Positions 19,301 through 26,779 of a stretch of DNA of 35,262 nucleotides are shown in pieces (position 1 is the first letter of the stretch; every line of letters begins with the position of its first letter). The notes under the pieces are model-generated. The model had not been told where the DNA came from. It ran no database searches and worked only from the letters and a program-made list of their open reading frames with translations. A program made the position numbers and the translations under genes. The stretch comes from an uncultured Flavobacteriales bacterium (lineage in GTDB: Bacteria; Bacteroidota; Bacteroidia; Flavobacteriales_E; Vicingaceae), in contig CAJQON010000002.1 in assembly GCA_905479995.1 (NCBI GenBank), positions 1-35,262 of the forward strand. Direction: 5' to 3'.

Positions 19301-20740
19301 AGCAACAAAACCATTGTTTTGCAAGTCACTGTTTATAATAATGGTTCCAAAAGTAGTGGCTAAATCGTAAAATCCACCTGAATAAACTCCACCAAAATTA
19401 TCAAAACCTATACTCAAACCTTGATCATCACCAGTACTTCCTGCTGTTTTTACCCAATTAAAAACTCCTGTATTTTTTCTGCTCATCACAAAAACATCAG
19501 TCCCACCGGAACTAGTCACAGAATTAGCGCCACCATTAAATGATGTAGTACCATTGTGATATCCAATAGTTATCAAGTTTCCGCTTCCATCAACTTCAAT
19601 TCCCATTCCCTCAGAATCTAAGGCAGTATTATTTTGTTCAAGGGTAACCCAATCTCCCAGACCAGTCGCTAAAAAAAGTTTAGATGTAAAAATATCTTTT
19701 GCGGTTCCAACAGAAGGTACCACTCCTAATCCTGGAAAATTAATAGATCCTCCTCCTAATCCTCCAGTTAAATATAAACCAGTTGCATCAATTGCTATAC
19801 CTCTAGCCAAATCATTTTCAACGCTCCCTATAGCTTGCGACCAATTAAAATTAAAAGTAGCCTCATCAATTGAAGCAACCCAAATATCTACTGTTCCTGC
19901 AGCTCCATTATTGTTATCGGGCGGGCTAATACTTGTAGGTCCAAAAGTCCAAGTAGTACTTCCGGCAGATCCAACTGCGTAGATAGTTGTAGCATCTACA
20001 ACAAGATTAAAAGCCTTAACATATCCATCTCCAGAACCAACAATAGTTTTTACATTAATAGCGTTTCCAGAAAAATCAAATTTTGCAACATAACCGTCTA
20101 AATATGAGGCTGACGCACTCCAAATAACTGGAGCTAAAGGAGGAAATGTAATGTCATCAGAAAATCTACCAGCAACATAAATACCATTAGCACCTGTGGT
20201 AATTCCAAAGCCTATACTGTTTCCAAGTCCTGAAGAACGAGTAACCCACAACAATTCTCCACTAGAATTATAGGAGGCTAAAAACATATCTCTTGTAACT
20301 CCGGTTGGTGTTTCAGTAGCAGTAACAGATGTAGCAACACCTTGAAAATTTACAGTTGCATCATAAAATTCTCCGGTAATATATATATTCCCCAAAGGAC
20401 CAATAGTTATTGCTTCTGCTTCAACTGTTGCCCCTATTCCTCCAATTTTAAAAGCCCAAATTACGTTTCCTGAAATATCATATTTAGCTACAAAAGCATC
20501 TCTTTGCCCTAATGAAGCAGACATATTAGGAGTTCCATTCAACCCCATGGAAAACTCTCCTGAAAAATCTCCTTCAAAATAACCGCAAGCATAAGTTTCT
20601 CCGTTTACTGGGTTGGTAGTAATATCTAGTGTTTTCTCATCAAGGTTAGATCTTAACTCATTGGCCCATTCCCAACTAATTTGAGCAGTGCTACTTGAAG
20701 CACTCAATAGAAAAAATAATATGTAAAAATAATACTTCAA
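16373..20740 (-). CDS. Giant T9SS-exported surface protein: SBBP-like propeller, HYR repeats, type B sorting domain
   Basis: About 1455 residues from a TTG at 20738-20740. I chose this start because it gives a clean signal peptide (MKYYFYILFFLLSASSSTA). The frame is open to an ATG at 20807-20809, which would add 23 residues unlike a leader. Residues about 20-480 are propeller-like repeats with motifs such as GNIYITGEFYDATVNF and DAFVAKYDISGN (SBBP type). Then come nine HYR-type immunoglobulin-like modules (about 485-1280), seven of exactly 92 residues, each with DNCxxDS and (D/N)xxGNxDSCSF. A final beta region precedes the type B domain (about 1370-1455; KIPNGFSPNNDGNNDYFEIE, IFNRWGVELY, ending GFIVLKK). 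It is exported by T9SS and attached to or released at the cell surface, probably as an adhesin. PorP/SprF overlaps its stop. Confidence 0.9.
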   Translation of the reverse strand: MKYYFYILFFLLSASSSTAQISWEWANELRSNLDEKTLDITTNPVNGETYACGYFEGDFSGEFSMGLNGTPNMSASLGQRDAFVAKYDISGNVIWAFKIGGIGATVEAEAITIGPLGNIYITGEFYDATVNFQGVATSVTATETPTGVTRDMFLASYNSSGELLWVTRSSGLGNSIGFGITTGANGIYVAGRFSDDITFPPLAPVIWSASASYLDGYVAKFDFSGNAINVKTIVGSGDGYVKAFNLVVDATTIYAVGSAGSTTWTFGPTSISPPDNNNGAAGTVDIWVASIDEATFNFNWSQAIGSVENDLARGIAIDATGLYLTGGLGGGSINFPGLGVVPSVGTAKDIFTSKLFLATGLGDWVTLEQNNTALDSEGMGIEVDGSGNLITIGYHNGTTSFNGGANSVTSSGGTDVFVMSRKNTGVFNWVKTAGSTGDDQGLSIGFDNFGGVYSGGFYDLATTFGTIIINSDLQNNGFVARLNSCSISLSCPANQTDTANASCQFALPDYTGLATPVASCGIVSVKQLPVVGTIVTSGVTTISLYLTDANNNVDSCSFNLLVVDTIAPFITCIGNQNDTNDINLCTAVINGIAPLTSGDNCGVDSISYVLTGATLGSGLNDASGTSFNVGITTVRYYIFDLAGNSDSSSFTVTVTDTENPIITCPNNQSSSTSNLTCNQIITGIAPVGITENCAIDSVNFVVSGATIASGLNDASGTAFNLGVSTVTYTIHDLAGNTNTCSFTQTIIDSVAPTITCAGAVVLYTDANSCGTSAIGIGPTTVNDNCAIDSVSYLLSGATTGSGANDASGVYFNLGITDVKYYLFDLAGNVDSCSFTVQVNDNKRPIVTCPVNRTVNNDLNNCSAIVTGIAPSAINDNCGIDTVYYKLTGATIGSGPNDASGNMFNVGITTIKYFAIDQSGNIDSCNFLVTVIDNQKPTISCVGNLSMSTSNAACSNVINNIAPINFSENCIIASISYKLSGASTGSGLNDASGSVFYLGLTTVTYLITDNSGNVDSCSFTVNIIDSVAPNISCSSNRIVNNDTGFCSAVVSGIQPNSLNDNCGVDTVYYNLTGATIGSGPNNASSNTFNHGTTLITYYILDFAGNIDSCSFTIEVIDAEAPSIFCPNSVSISNDLGVCSSIVNNIGPISSSDNCGIDSISYVFSGATIGSGLNDASGTAFNVGYTGVTYIVYDLAGNADSCSFVVRVLDTENPTITCPNDIVVCDTSVTVPLPLFSDNCVVSSVVNNYNTTNNASDIYPYGTSTVNWIVTDVAGNNNTCTMTITAEIPPAAYAGEDQKLYGVNSTSFEANIPAVGLGVWSISAGNGFIKTYNDPKSMVENLEVGTNIFEWRVANGTCIDAYDDVIITMVDLKIPNGFSPNNDGNNDYFEIEGLDLLENELIIFNRWGVELYQSHNYQNDWNGKSKSGDDLPEDTYYYTLKIPSLNKDLSGFIVLKK
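17105..19036 (-). repeat. Seven tandem 276-bp repeats coding 92-residue HYR modules
   Basis: 1932 bp divide into exactly seven units of 276 bp. Each unit codes a module starting (F/I/T/N/S)xxC and ending in a D-rich linker to P. Shared blocks include SGLNDASG-type turns at positions 49-56 and (D/N)xxGNxDSCSF near 72-82. Cysteines at module positions 4, 17, 33 and 80 recur; the first of the seven has Ser at 80. Diverged HYR units flank both sides. The constant length means no indels have been kept, as expected from duplication under structural constraint. Confidence 0.85.
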
Positions 20741-20846
20741 TGATAGGACAAACAATCTCGTAACCCACGAATATAGTACAAATTGGCGAACTATACAATA
20801 CGATTGCATAACTACAATATTTTTCTTTTTATGGCTTTTTTTTAAT

Positions 20847-20854
20847 TAGATTTG
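20847..20854 (+). promoter_or_regulatory. Candidate -7 box for the sensor/phosphatase gene
   Basis: TAGATTTG matches TAnnTTTG exactly and lies 20 bases before the TTG start at 20874. No TTTG is found 19 bases upstream, so this is half a promoter. The spacer to the divergent adhesin operon is only 133 bp (20741-20873). Confidence 0.4.
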
Positions 20855-20873
20855 AGTTTATCATTGTCAACAA

Positions 20874-23800
20874 TTGAAATTTAAGGGTTTTTATATTACG
20901 TATATCGCCAGTCTACTTGTCATTTTTTCAAGTACAATACCCATATTTGGACAATCCTATCAGTTTTCAAAATACAATGTAGATCAAGGTCTTCCACAAC
21001 AATATGTTTACTCAATAAACCAAGATAACAAAGGCTTTATTTGGGTAGGAACTGGTGAGGGAATTGCTAAATTTGATGGTGTAGACTTTACTCCTTACAC
21101 AGAAGAAGAAGGTCTGTCAGAAAATTTTATTTCGTGCTCAGCCCAACGTCAACAAAACCAAATTTGGTTAGGGCATAACCGAGGAAGCATAAGTAGAATT
21201 TTAAATGGAGAAATTACTTCGATTGTATCAGACACACTAGTTAACAGTAAGATTACTTCCATAATTGTTGATCAAGATAATTACGTATGGGCTACTTCAC
21301 AAAATGGGTACTTGATTAGAATAAGCCCAAAGCTTGAGGTTTTTCGGTTTGATTTATTTTACGACAAAAAAAACATTACCGCGATTACCGGAAAAATAGA
21401 ATCTAATTTATTAATTGGAACCAATGAAGGTTTATTCTCTTACGAATTAAATCAAAAACTTGAACCTGTAAATAAAACAGCTATTGAAGCTTTTAAGACG
21501 AAAAGCATACAATGCATTACATCGAGTAAATCCATCACAAATAATTTTTGGGTAGGCACTCAATCCTCAGGTTTTTACCAACTAAAATATACTCAAGAAG
21601 CTAAATATAAAGCGCGTCATTACAACGATGACTCTCTTCTTTACTCAGCATCAGTTAAACACATTGAAGAAGATAAATTTAACAATATCTGGATTTCAAC
21701 ATTTGATGGTTTATTCAAGTTAATTTACAATAAAGAAATAGATGGAATCTCCAAATCTGTTCTTTATAACTCAAAAAATGGATTAGGAAATTTCATTAAT
21801 AAAACCTTAACAGATCGAGAAGGAAATACCTGGATAGGGATGTATGGAGAAGGTTTAGCCATGTTAAAGGATGAAATTTTTACCTTTTACCAACATGATT
21901 TTGATAAAGCTCCAAATGATACAAGGTCATTTCTTATAACCGATAGTATTCGATGGTACGGAATGTCAAACGGCTTACTACGCGTATCCACAAAAAACAA
22001 AAATGAATATAAATTTTACTGCAAAGAAAATGGCTTTAAAGATGTAGCTGTTACACAAATAATTGCCAAAGGCGAAGAGTTATTTTTATCTACAGATGGA
22101 GAAGGCTTATATCGATTTAACCAAACAACAGAAAAATTTAAAAAAGAATATTTAATTACCTCATATTTAGCTAACAAAATAAACAAGTTTGAAGGATACA
22201 AAAACGATTTATGGATAGCAACGGAAGGTGGCTTAATAAAGAAAAACCTTTTAAATGATGAAACTCAATTATTCAACACCAACAATGGATTAAAACACAA
22301 CTCCATTCATGATGTTATTGTTTTAAAAGAACAAACTGTAATTTCTTCGCACAGCAATCATCTTACTTATATTAAAAAAGGTGAAGTTACCCACCAGTTA
22401 ATTTCTGATGAAGCTCAAATTATGGATGTTATAGCCATGACTACTGATTCAGAAAAAAACTTATGGTTAGCCACTTTAGGAAATGGTGTTTATAGACAAG
22501 TAAAGGATAGTTTTATTCAAATAAATTCCGCCAGTGGATTAAATTCAGATTACTGCTATAGTATAATTGCTGACAACAATGGTGGGATTTGGGTTGGGCA
22601 CAGAGGAGCATTAAGCAGAATAAGTGTAGAATCTAATTTGGTTGATGTATTTTCTAGTAAGGAAGGAATTATAGACGACTTTAATGCTAGAGCTACATTA
22701 AAAGATAAATCGGGTTTTATTTGGTTTGGAACCAACAAAAGAACAATAAAATTTAACCCAGAAAAATTCATTAAAAATACCATACCTCCTATTGTTAGTG
22801 TTAAAAACATATGGATTTCCGAAAAGAAAACAGCAGTCAATCCAATTATAGAACTTCCATATAAATTGTACAAAATTAAAGTAGAATTTATAGGCGTGAG
22901 TTTTAAAGAACCTGAAGGAATTAAATACCAGTATTTTTTAGAGGGCTACGATTTAGATTGGTCGGAAAGTACATTTGACAACTCAGTAACTTACCCAAGA
23001 TTAAATGATGGAGAGTATACATTTAAAGTAAAAGCTTGTAATACGGATGGATATTGTTCTGAAGAAACACTTGGTTTTACCATAATTATTGCCACCCCTT
23101 TCTGGAAAACTTGGTGGTTTATTTCTTTAATGTTTTTACTAGTACTAGTTCTAATTGTTTATGTTATAAAAAAGAGAGAAGCCAATCAAAAAGCCATTCA
23201 AAAAAGATTAGAAGATGAACTAGATTTAAGAACAACTGAAGTAGTTAAGAAAAGTGAACTACTCGAAGAAAAAAACAAAAACATTACCGACAGTATAAAT
23301 TATGCTCTTCGCATTCAAAAATCGATATTACCAAGTGATGAATTGCTAAAAGAACATTTTCCTGAATCGTTTATTTTATACAAACCAAGAGACATAGTAA
23401 GTGGTGATTTTTATTGGCACCAACAAATTGGCAATAAATTTTTAGTTGCCTGTGCAGACTGTACAGGGCATGGTGTTCCCGGAGCATTTATGAGCATGAT
23501 TAGCAGTACGCTCTTAAAGGAAATTGCCAAACAATACAGACTAACAAATCCTGCTAATTTTCTAACTAAGCTTGATGAATTACTTAATAAAACATTGGTT
23601 CAATCTGATGAAAAAAGAATTCATGATGGACTAGATCTTTCTTTGTGTGTATTTGATTTGAAAACAAATGAGCTCAGTTTTTCTGGAGCATATAGACCCG
23701 TTATTATCTATAAAGACGGTATTTTAGAACGATTTAAGACTTCTTCTTTTTCTATTGGCGGAAACGATTTTATGGAAAAAGAGTTCAAGACAACCAAAAT

Positions 23801-24032
23801 TCAACTAAAGCCTGGAGACATCGTATATTTATTTAGCGATGGATATCCTGATCAATTTGGTGGGATAAAAGGAAAAAAAATGTACCTTAAGGGCTTCGAA
23901 AGTGTTTTAAAAGAAAATTTACACCTTCCGATGGATGTTCAACGAGAAAATTTGAAAGACTTTTTACAAGACTGGAAAAAAGGTCAAAAACAGGTTGACG
24001 ACATTTTAGTAATGGGAATAAAAATTAGTTAA
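20874..24032 (+). CDS. Propeller/Y_Y_Y sensor fused to a SpoIIE-type PP2C phosphatase
   Basis: This 1052-residue membrane receptor starts at TTG; no in-frame ATG lies between an upstream stop and this codon. A signal sequence (about 1-27) precedes two-component-regulator-type propeller repeats (about 30-640; for example QDNKGFIWVGTGEGIAKFDG, REGNTWIGMYGEGLAML), a Y_Y_Y domain (about 665-740), one membrane helix (about 743-766), a coiled coil (about 770-815) and a C-terminal SpoIIE/PP2C phosphatase. The metal-binding aspartates are in place: DIVSGDFYW (about 840), ADCTGHGVPGAFMS (about 861), LFSDGYPDQFGG (about 987) and VDDILVMGI (about 1042). It probably senses an outside signal and dephosphorylates the SiaC-like protein encoded two genes downstream, the role of SiaA in Pseudomonas. 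There is no histidine kinase domain. The SiaB-like gene follows after 3 bp. Confidence 0.9.
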   Translation: MKFKGFYITYIASLLVIFSSTIPIFGQSYQFSKYNVDQGLPQQYVYSINQDNKGFIWVGTGEGIAKFDGVDFTPYTEEEGLSENFISCSAQRQQNQIWLGHNRGSISRILNGEITSIVSDTLVNSKITSIIVDQDNYVWATSQNGYLIRISPKLEVFRFDLFYDKKNITAITGKIESNLLIGTNEGLFSYELNQKLEPVNKTAIEAFKTKSIQCITSSKSITNNFWVGTQSSGFYQLKYTQEAKYKARHYNDDSLLYSASVKHIEEDKFNNIWISTFDGLFKLIYNKEIDGISKSVLYNSKNGLGNFINKTLTDREGNTWIGMYGEGLAMLKDEIFTFYQHDFDKAPNDTRSFLITDSIRWYGMSNGLLRVSTKNKNEYKFYCKENGFKDVAVTQIIAKGEELFLSTDGEGLYRFNQTTEKFKKEYLITSYLANKINKFEGYKNDLWIATEGGLIKKNLLNDETQLFNTNNGLKHNSIHDVIVLKEQTVISSHSNHLTYIKKGEVTHQLISDEAQIMDVIAMTTDSEKNLWLATLGNGVYRQVKDSFIQINSASGLNSDYCYSIIADNNGGIWVGHRGALSRISVESNLVDVFSSKEGIIDDFNARATLKDKSGFIWFGTNKRTIKFNPEKFIKNTIPPIVSVKNIWISEKKTAVNPIIELPYKLYKIKVEFIGVSFKEPEGIKYQYFLEGYDLDWSESTFDNSVTYPRLNDGEYTFKVKACNTDGYCSEETLGFTIIIATPFWKTWWFISLMFLLVLVLIVYVIKKREANQKAIQKRLEDELDLRTTEVVKKSELLEEKNKNITDSINYALRIQKSILPSDELLKEHFPESFILYKPRDIVSGDFYWHQQIGNKFLVACADCTGHGVPGAFMSMISSTLLKEIAKQYRLTNPANFLTKLDELLNKTLVQSDEKRIHDGLDLSLCVFDLKTNELSFSGAYRPVIIYKDGILERFKTSSFSIGGNDFMEKEFKTTKIQLKPGDIVYLFSDGYPDQFGGIKGKKMYLKGFESVLKENLHLPMDVQRENLKDFLQDWKKGQKQVDDILVMGIKIS

Positions 24033-24035
24033 AAA

Positions 24036-24623
24036 TTGGAAAAAACAGTACAATACGAACACTGCCAAGAATTTGTTCTTAATGAGTACAACAACATTAA
24101 AGACAATCTTGGAGAAGACGAAAAAATCGTCTGCCAGCATATTGGTACTTTTAAGCAAGACATCCTAATTTCTATTATCTCTTTATTAGACCATGCTTTA
24201 GTTGAAAATTGTGAACCCAAAGGCTTGTCTAAAAGATTAAGTTACATTACCATTGAATCAATTCAGAACATTATTCAACACTCCGACAACTTTCCAGATG
24301 ATGCTCAATTGGCTTATTTGCTAATTATAAAAAACAATGATGGTTATCAATTAAAATCATCAAACACAATACTAAACAATCAAGTAGATAAGTTTTCTTC
24401 CAAAATGGACGCTCTTTTAAAAGAAAAAATAAGTCATTTAAAAGCACTTTTTGAAAAGAAAATGAAATCTGGAAAAATTAATAAAAACGGTAGAGCTGGA
24501 ATAGGCTTACTCACGATGGTAAGCAAAACAGGCAAAGAATTTAATTACGACATTATTGAAATTACCAACGACATGTCTGTGCTAAATTTTGACCTCAATT
24601 TAAAATATAAAAATTACCCATGA
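24036..24623 (+). CDS. siaB-like: SiaB-family protein kinase (GHKL-like)
   Basis: This 195-residue cytoplasmic protein matches the SiaB/DUF6272 family, which in Pseudomonas phosphorylates SiaC on threonine. Visible marks are the helix IESIQNIIQHSDNF, which supplies the E..N metal-binding positions of an ATP-binding fold, and NKNGRAGIGLLTMVSKTG, the glycine-rich loop typical of the family (GxAGxGL). The start is TTG at 24036-24038, 3 bp after the sensor stop; there is no ATG nearby. Its stop overlaps the SiaC-like start by 4 bp (ATGA). The pairing phosphatase-kinase-phosphoprotein supports the assignment more than sequence alone does. Confidence 0.82.
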   Translation: MEKTVQYEHCQEFVLNEYNNIKDNLGEDEKIVCQHIGTFKQDILISIISLLDHALVENCEPKGLSKRLSYITIESIQNIIQHSDNFPDDAQLAYLLIIKNNDGYQLKSSNTILNNQVDKFSSKMDALLKEKISHLKALFEKKMKSGKINKNGRAGIGLLTMVSKTGKEFNYDIIEITNDMSVLNFDLNLKYKNYP

Positions 24624-24997
24624 AAAACTCAATAGAAAGAACTGCAACGGACGACAAGCCCGAAATTCGCTTTAACGAAAGTTCCAACACATTAACTATA
24701 GTGGGTAATTCTTATCCAGAAAATTGCTCCGTAATTTATGAACCTATTAAGAAGTTTATAGAAAACCTAGACCTCCAAAAAAAGTTAACCGTATCGTTTT
24801 ATTTCAACTTACTTAATTCCACCTCATCGGTTTATGTGGCCCAAGTTGTTATATTAATTGCCGAAAAATCTCAAGATGGTTTAGCCACTGAAATTGATTG
24901 GAAATATGATGAACATGATGAAGAAATGTTAGATTTAGGTCAAAAACTAGCTTCAATTTCTAAATTGGACATTAATTTTATAAGCGTAAAAGACTAA
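24620..24997 (+). CDS. siaC-like: SiaC-family regulatory phosphoprotein (DUF1987)
   Basis: This 125-residue protein has the DUF1987 features: PEIRFNESSNTLTIVGNSYP early on (substrate-like strand, then the G-S-Y-P-E-N motif), then a YF(N)...N-S-T-S-S segment at residues 61-70. From memory, Pseudomonas aeruginosa SiaC is phosphorylated on Thr68 in the equivalent NTSS motif; Thr68 is present here at the same number. In that system unphosphorylated SiaC binds and activates the diguanylate cyclase SiaD. No cyclase gene lies beside this one, so the target here is unknown. It is translationally coupled to the kinase gene by ATGA and is the last gene of the group. Confidence 0.85.
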   Translation: MKNSIERTATDDKPEIRFNESSNTLTIVGNSYPENCSVIYEPIKKFIENLDLQKKLTVSFYFNLLNSTSSVYVAQVVILIAEKSQDGLATEIDWKYDEHDEEMLDLGQKLASISKLDINFISVKD

Positions 24998-25059
24998 AAA
25001 ATTACGCTCTTTTTTAGCCTTCTAAAATTTATCTTTCCAACTAGTTTGCCTCAAAATAT

Positions 25060-25176
25060 CTATCTGTAAAGTTTTTCAGTGAGTAAAACTTCGTTTTCGG
25101 TAGTTACGTTTAACACATACAATCCGGAAGGCATATGATTTAACGATAACAAGAAATATACTGGGCAAACTTGAAC
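25060..25176 (-). pseudogene. Remnant of a T9SS cargo gene: C-terminal type A sorting domain tail
   Basis: A 38-codon open frame on the minus strand ends LNHMPSGLYVLNVTTENEVL then LTEKLYR and a stop (25060-25062). This is the classic end of a type A Por/T9SS sorting domain (xLPSGxYxVxVxTEN...K). An in-frame stop at 25177-25179 and the absence of the rest of the domain show that it is a decayed fragment. Homology stops near 25150, where the LuxR tail on the other strand begins. Confidence 0.75.
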
Positions 25177-25232
25177 TTAGAAATACCGCTGAAATGATAC
25201 GCTACGCAATAGAAAATCAATTTAATGCATAA
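25137..25232 (+). pseudogene. Remnant of a LuxR-type response regulator: end of the HTH domain
   Basis: In this frame the translation reads DLTITRNILGKLELRNTAEM then IRYAIENQFNA and a stop (25230-25232). This matches the end of LuxR/NarL helix-turn-helix domains (HRxNILxKLxLRNTAELIRYAI). The frame is open back to 25104, but the upstream residues are not HTH-like; they read through the antisense of the T9SS tail. There is no start codon, receiver domain or first half of the HTH. Confidence 0.72.
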
Positions 25233-25275
25233 GCCTTTATTTTAACAAAAGCTAAACAAAAAATAGCAAACTTTA

Positions 25276-25306
25276 TATGTCAACTCTTTTAATACTTATA
25301 TCTTTG
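25276..25306 (+). promoter_or_regulatory. Promoter of the DUF2490 gene
   Basis: TATG (25276-25279), 19 bases, then TATCTTTG (25299-25306): an exact -7 box and a one-mismatch -33 box at the standard Bacteroidota spacing. The start codon is 20 bases downstream at 25326. Confidence 0.7.
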
Positions 25307-25325
25307 TCTCTAATAAATATTTCAA

Positions 25326-26024
25326 ATGAAAAAAGTTACTTTCTTGTTCGTTTTGTTTATCTCGTTGAGCCTTCCTAAAATAGGATTAAGTCAGATTGAC
25401 GAAGATAAAGTTGGTGCATGGTACATGTATTTTTTCAATACCACCTTAAAAGAAAGTCCATGGGGTATTCAAGGAGATATTCAATACAGAAATTGGGATG
25501 CTGGTGGAGATCTTGAACAGCTACTTCTTCGTGGAGGATTAACTTATAAGCCTAAAAATTCAGATATAAAATTCACTTTGGGGTATGGCAACATAACCAC
25601 TGGGTCTTATGGAGCTGATAATTCTACCACATCAGAAAGCCGAATTTACCAAGAAGCATTATTTCCAGCTCAATTCGGAAATAGAATTTACACGAACCAC
25701 AGATTTCGCTACGAACAACGTTTTGCTAAAAATCAGAACATGAGAACGAGGTACAGGTATAACCTGTTTGTAAATGTTGCCTTAAATAAAGCTGCCATGG
25801 AAAAAGGAACCATTTACTTAGCTTTATACAACGAAATATTTATTAACGGAGAACGAAACATTGGTAATGGAAGCCGAGTTGAAATATTTGATAGAAATAG
25901 ATTTTATAGTGCCTTAGGTTATAAATTGAGTAACAAGATTAAAGTTCAATTGGGAATAATGCGGCAGGTTACCAATAGCTGGAGAAAAAATCAGCTTCAA
26001 CTAAGCCTCCATCAAAAATTCTAA
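25326..26024 (+). CDS. DUF2490 outer-membrane beta-barrel protein
   Basis: This 232-residue protein has a signal peptide (MKKVTFLFVLFISLSLPKIGLSQ) followed by amphipathic strands of an outer-membrane barrel: KVGAWYMYFFNTTLKESPWG, IQGDIQYRNWD, NRIYTNHRFRYEQRF and MRTRYRYNLFVNVAL, ending in strands that close with a final Phe. The pattern GAWYMYFF...QGDIQYR...RYEQRF...RYR is that of DUF2490 proteins, whose role is unknown. It has its own promoter and stands between the gene remnants and a small membrane protein gene. Confidence 0.85.
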   Translation: MKKVTFLFVLFISLSLPKIGLSQIDEDKVGAWYMYFFNTTLKESPWGIQGDIQYRNWDAGGDLEQLLLRGGLTYKPKNSDIKFTLGYGNITTGSYGADNSTTSESRIYQEALFPAQFGNRIYTNHRFRYEQRFAKNQNMRTRYRYNLFVNVALNKAAMEKGTIYLALYNEIFINGERNIGNGSRVEIFDRNRFYSALGYKLSNKIKVQLGIMRQVTNSWRKNQLQLSLHQKF

Positions 26025-26114
26025 CACGCCCACCCCTACTTATCTTAACAAAGAAGTCTATCATTCCATTAGTGGAGTGTTTATTTAGTAATTTGGAGAT
26101 AAAAGAAATTAACA

Positions 26115-26402
26115 ATGTTGTTTATTGCCATATACTTAAAACTATTCCTCGTATATATGCTAATTTGCTTTTCTTGGAGAATTTGGATTTTAACCCAAAG
26201 AGATAAATCGAGTGTTTTTGTTGACTTTAAAAAAGTATCTAGGATCGATATATGGCTACCTTCAAAACTTCATAGTGAACTAGAGCCAAATTTAACATTG
26301 AACCAAATATTAACATACAACAGGTTAGCATTGTTTCACTGGTTAGGAATCCTATCAATATTCTTATTATCTCTTGTCATGACTATCATAGAATTCATTT
26401 AG
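26115..26402 (+). CDS. Small membrane protein of unknown function
   Basis: This 95-residue protein has two hydrophobic helices (about 2-25, LFIAIYLKLFLVYMLICFSW; and about 72-94, LFHWLGILSIFLLSLVMTII) and a polar loop of about 45 residues between them. I recognise no family. It lies 90 bp downstream of the DUF2490 gene on the same strand and could be co-transcribed. Both ends of the frame look natural, with an ATG preceded by an A-rich stretch. It could be an unrelated orphan. Confidence 0.55.
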   Translation: MLFIAIYLKLFLVYMLICFSWRIWILTQRDKSSVFVDFKKVSRIDIWLPSKLHSELEPNLTLNQILTYNRLALFHWLGILSIFLLSLVMTIIEFI

Positions 26403-26468
26403 AATTGTCCCAAATTCTATCCCTACAACTCAACTCCTTTTTTCACAACATCATGCAAACAAAAAAGC

Positions 26469-26573
26469 TCTTCAATATTGAAGAACTTAAATTGAACCTG
26501 AGTTGGGATTGACTTCGTCTTTCCCAACTACTAGTCGAGGTCAACATCAAAAACGAAATGCTTGTGGCATTTC
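26469..26573. other. Non-coding stretch rich in dyad symmetry (possible structured RNA)
   Basis: A 16-bp perfect palindrome (26469-26484) is followed by an 8-bp stem (AGTTGGGA 26501-26508 with TCCCAACT 26522-26529) and a 7-bp hairpin (GAAATGC 26555-26561 with GCATTTC 26567-26573). The loop segment TTGACTTCG (26509-26517) can also pair with CGAGGTCAA (26536-26544), which would compete or form a pseudoknot with the 8-bp stem. I find no convincing coding frame. The tRNA terminator follows at 26591. Function and direction are unknown. Confidence 0.4.
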
Positions 26574-26590
26574 AACCCAATTTATCGCAA

Positions 26591-26623
26591 ACAAAAAAGA
26601 GCAAGCTCTATTAGCTTGCTCTT
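26591..26623 (-). terminator. Rho-independent terminator of the tRNA-Leu unit
   Basis: AAGAGCAAGCT (26597-26607) pairs with AGCTTGCTCTT (26613-26623) in a perfect 11-bp stem with a 5-base loop. On the minus strand it is followed directly by a run of six T, and it lies 30 bases after the tRNA 3' end. On the plus strand there is no T-run. Confidence 0.88.
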
Positions 26624-26653
26624 AAATTGTGTTTGGAGCTTTTGATGCTCTAG

Positions 26654-26734
26654 TACCTGAGGTGGGAATCGAACCCACACTCCAGTGGAACACGAGTTTG
26701 AGTCGTGCGCGTCTACCAGTTCCGCCACTCAGGC
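26654..26734 (-). tRNA. tRNA-Leu (anticodon CAA)
   Basis: The acceptor strands GCCTGAG and CTCAGGT pair with one G-U at the end. The anticodon stem CACGA/TCGTG encloses the loop CTCAAAC, giving anticodon CAA, which reads UUG. The T arm is GTGGG-TTCGATT-CCCAC. The long variable arm is that of a class II tRNA, as expected for leucine. CCA is not encoded. The gene has a clear promoter and terminator on the minus strand, so it is an independent unit. Confidence 0.95.
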
Positions 26735-26747
26735 ATTTAATGGAATG

Positions 26748-26779
26748 CGAAAGTAAACATCAATTTTTAATTGCTCAAA
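26748..26779 (-). promoter_or_regulatory. Promoter of tRNA-Leu
   Basis: On the minus strand TTTG (26776-26779), 20 bases, then TACTTTCG (26748-26755): one mismatch in the -7 box and spacing one base longer than ideal. The tRNA 5' end is 13 bases downstream. Confidence 0.6.

Noticed and set aside
20741-20809. ATG start adding 23 residues to the giant adhesin
   Set aside because: The added residues are not signal-like, and the TTG at 20740 gives a standard signal peptide; the ATG remains possible.
25104-25136. Upstream part of the open frame before the LuxR tail as part of the same gene
   Set aside because: It is the antisense of the T9SS sorting-domain tail and not HTH-like, so the LuxR homology was limited to about 25137 onward.
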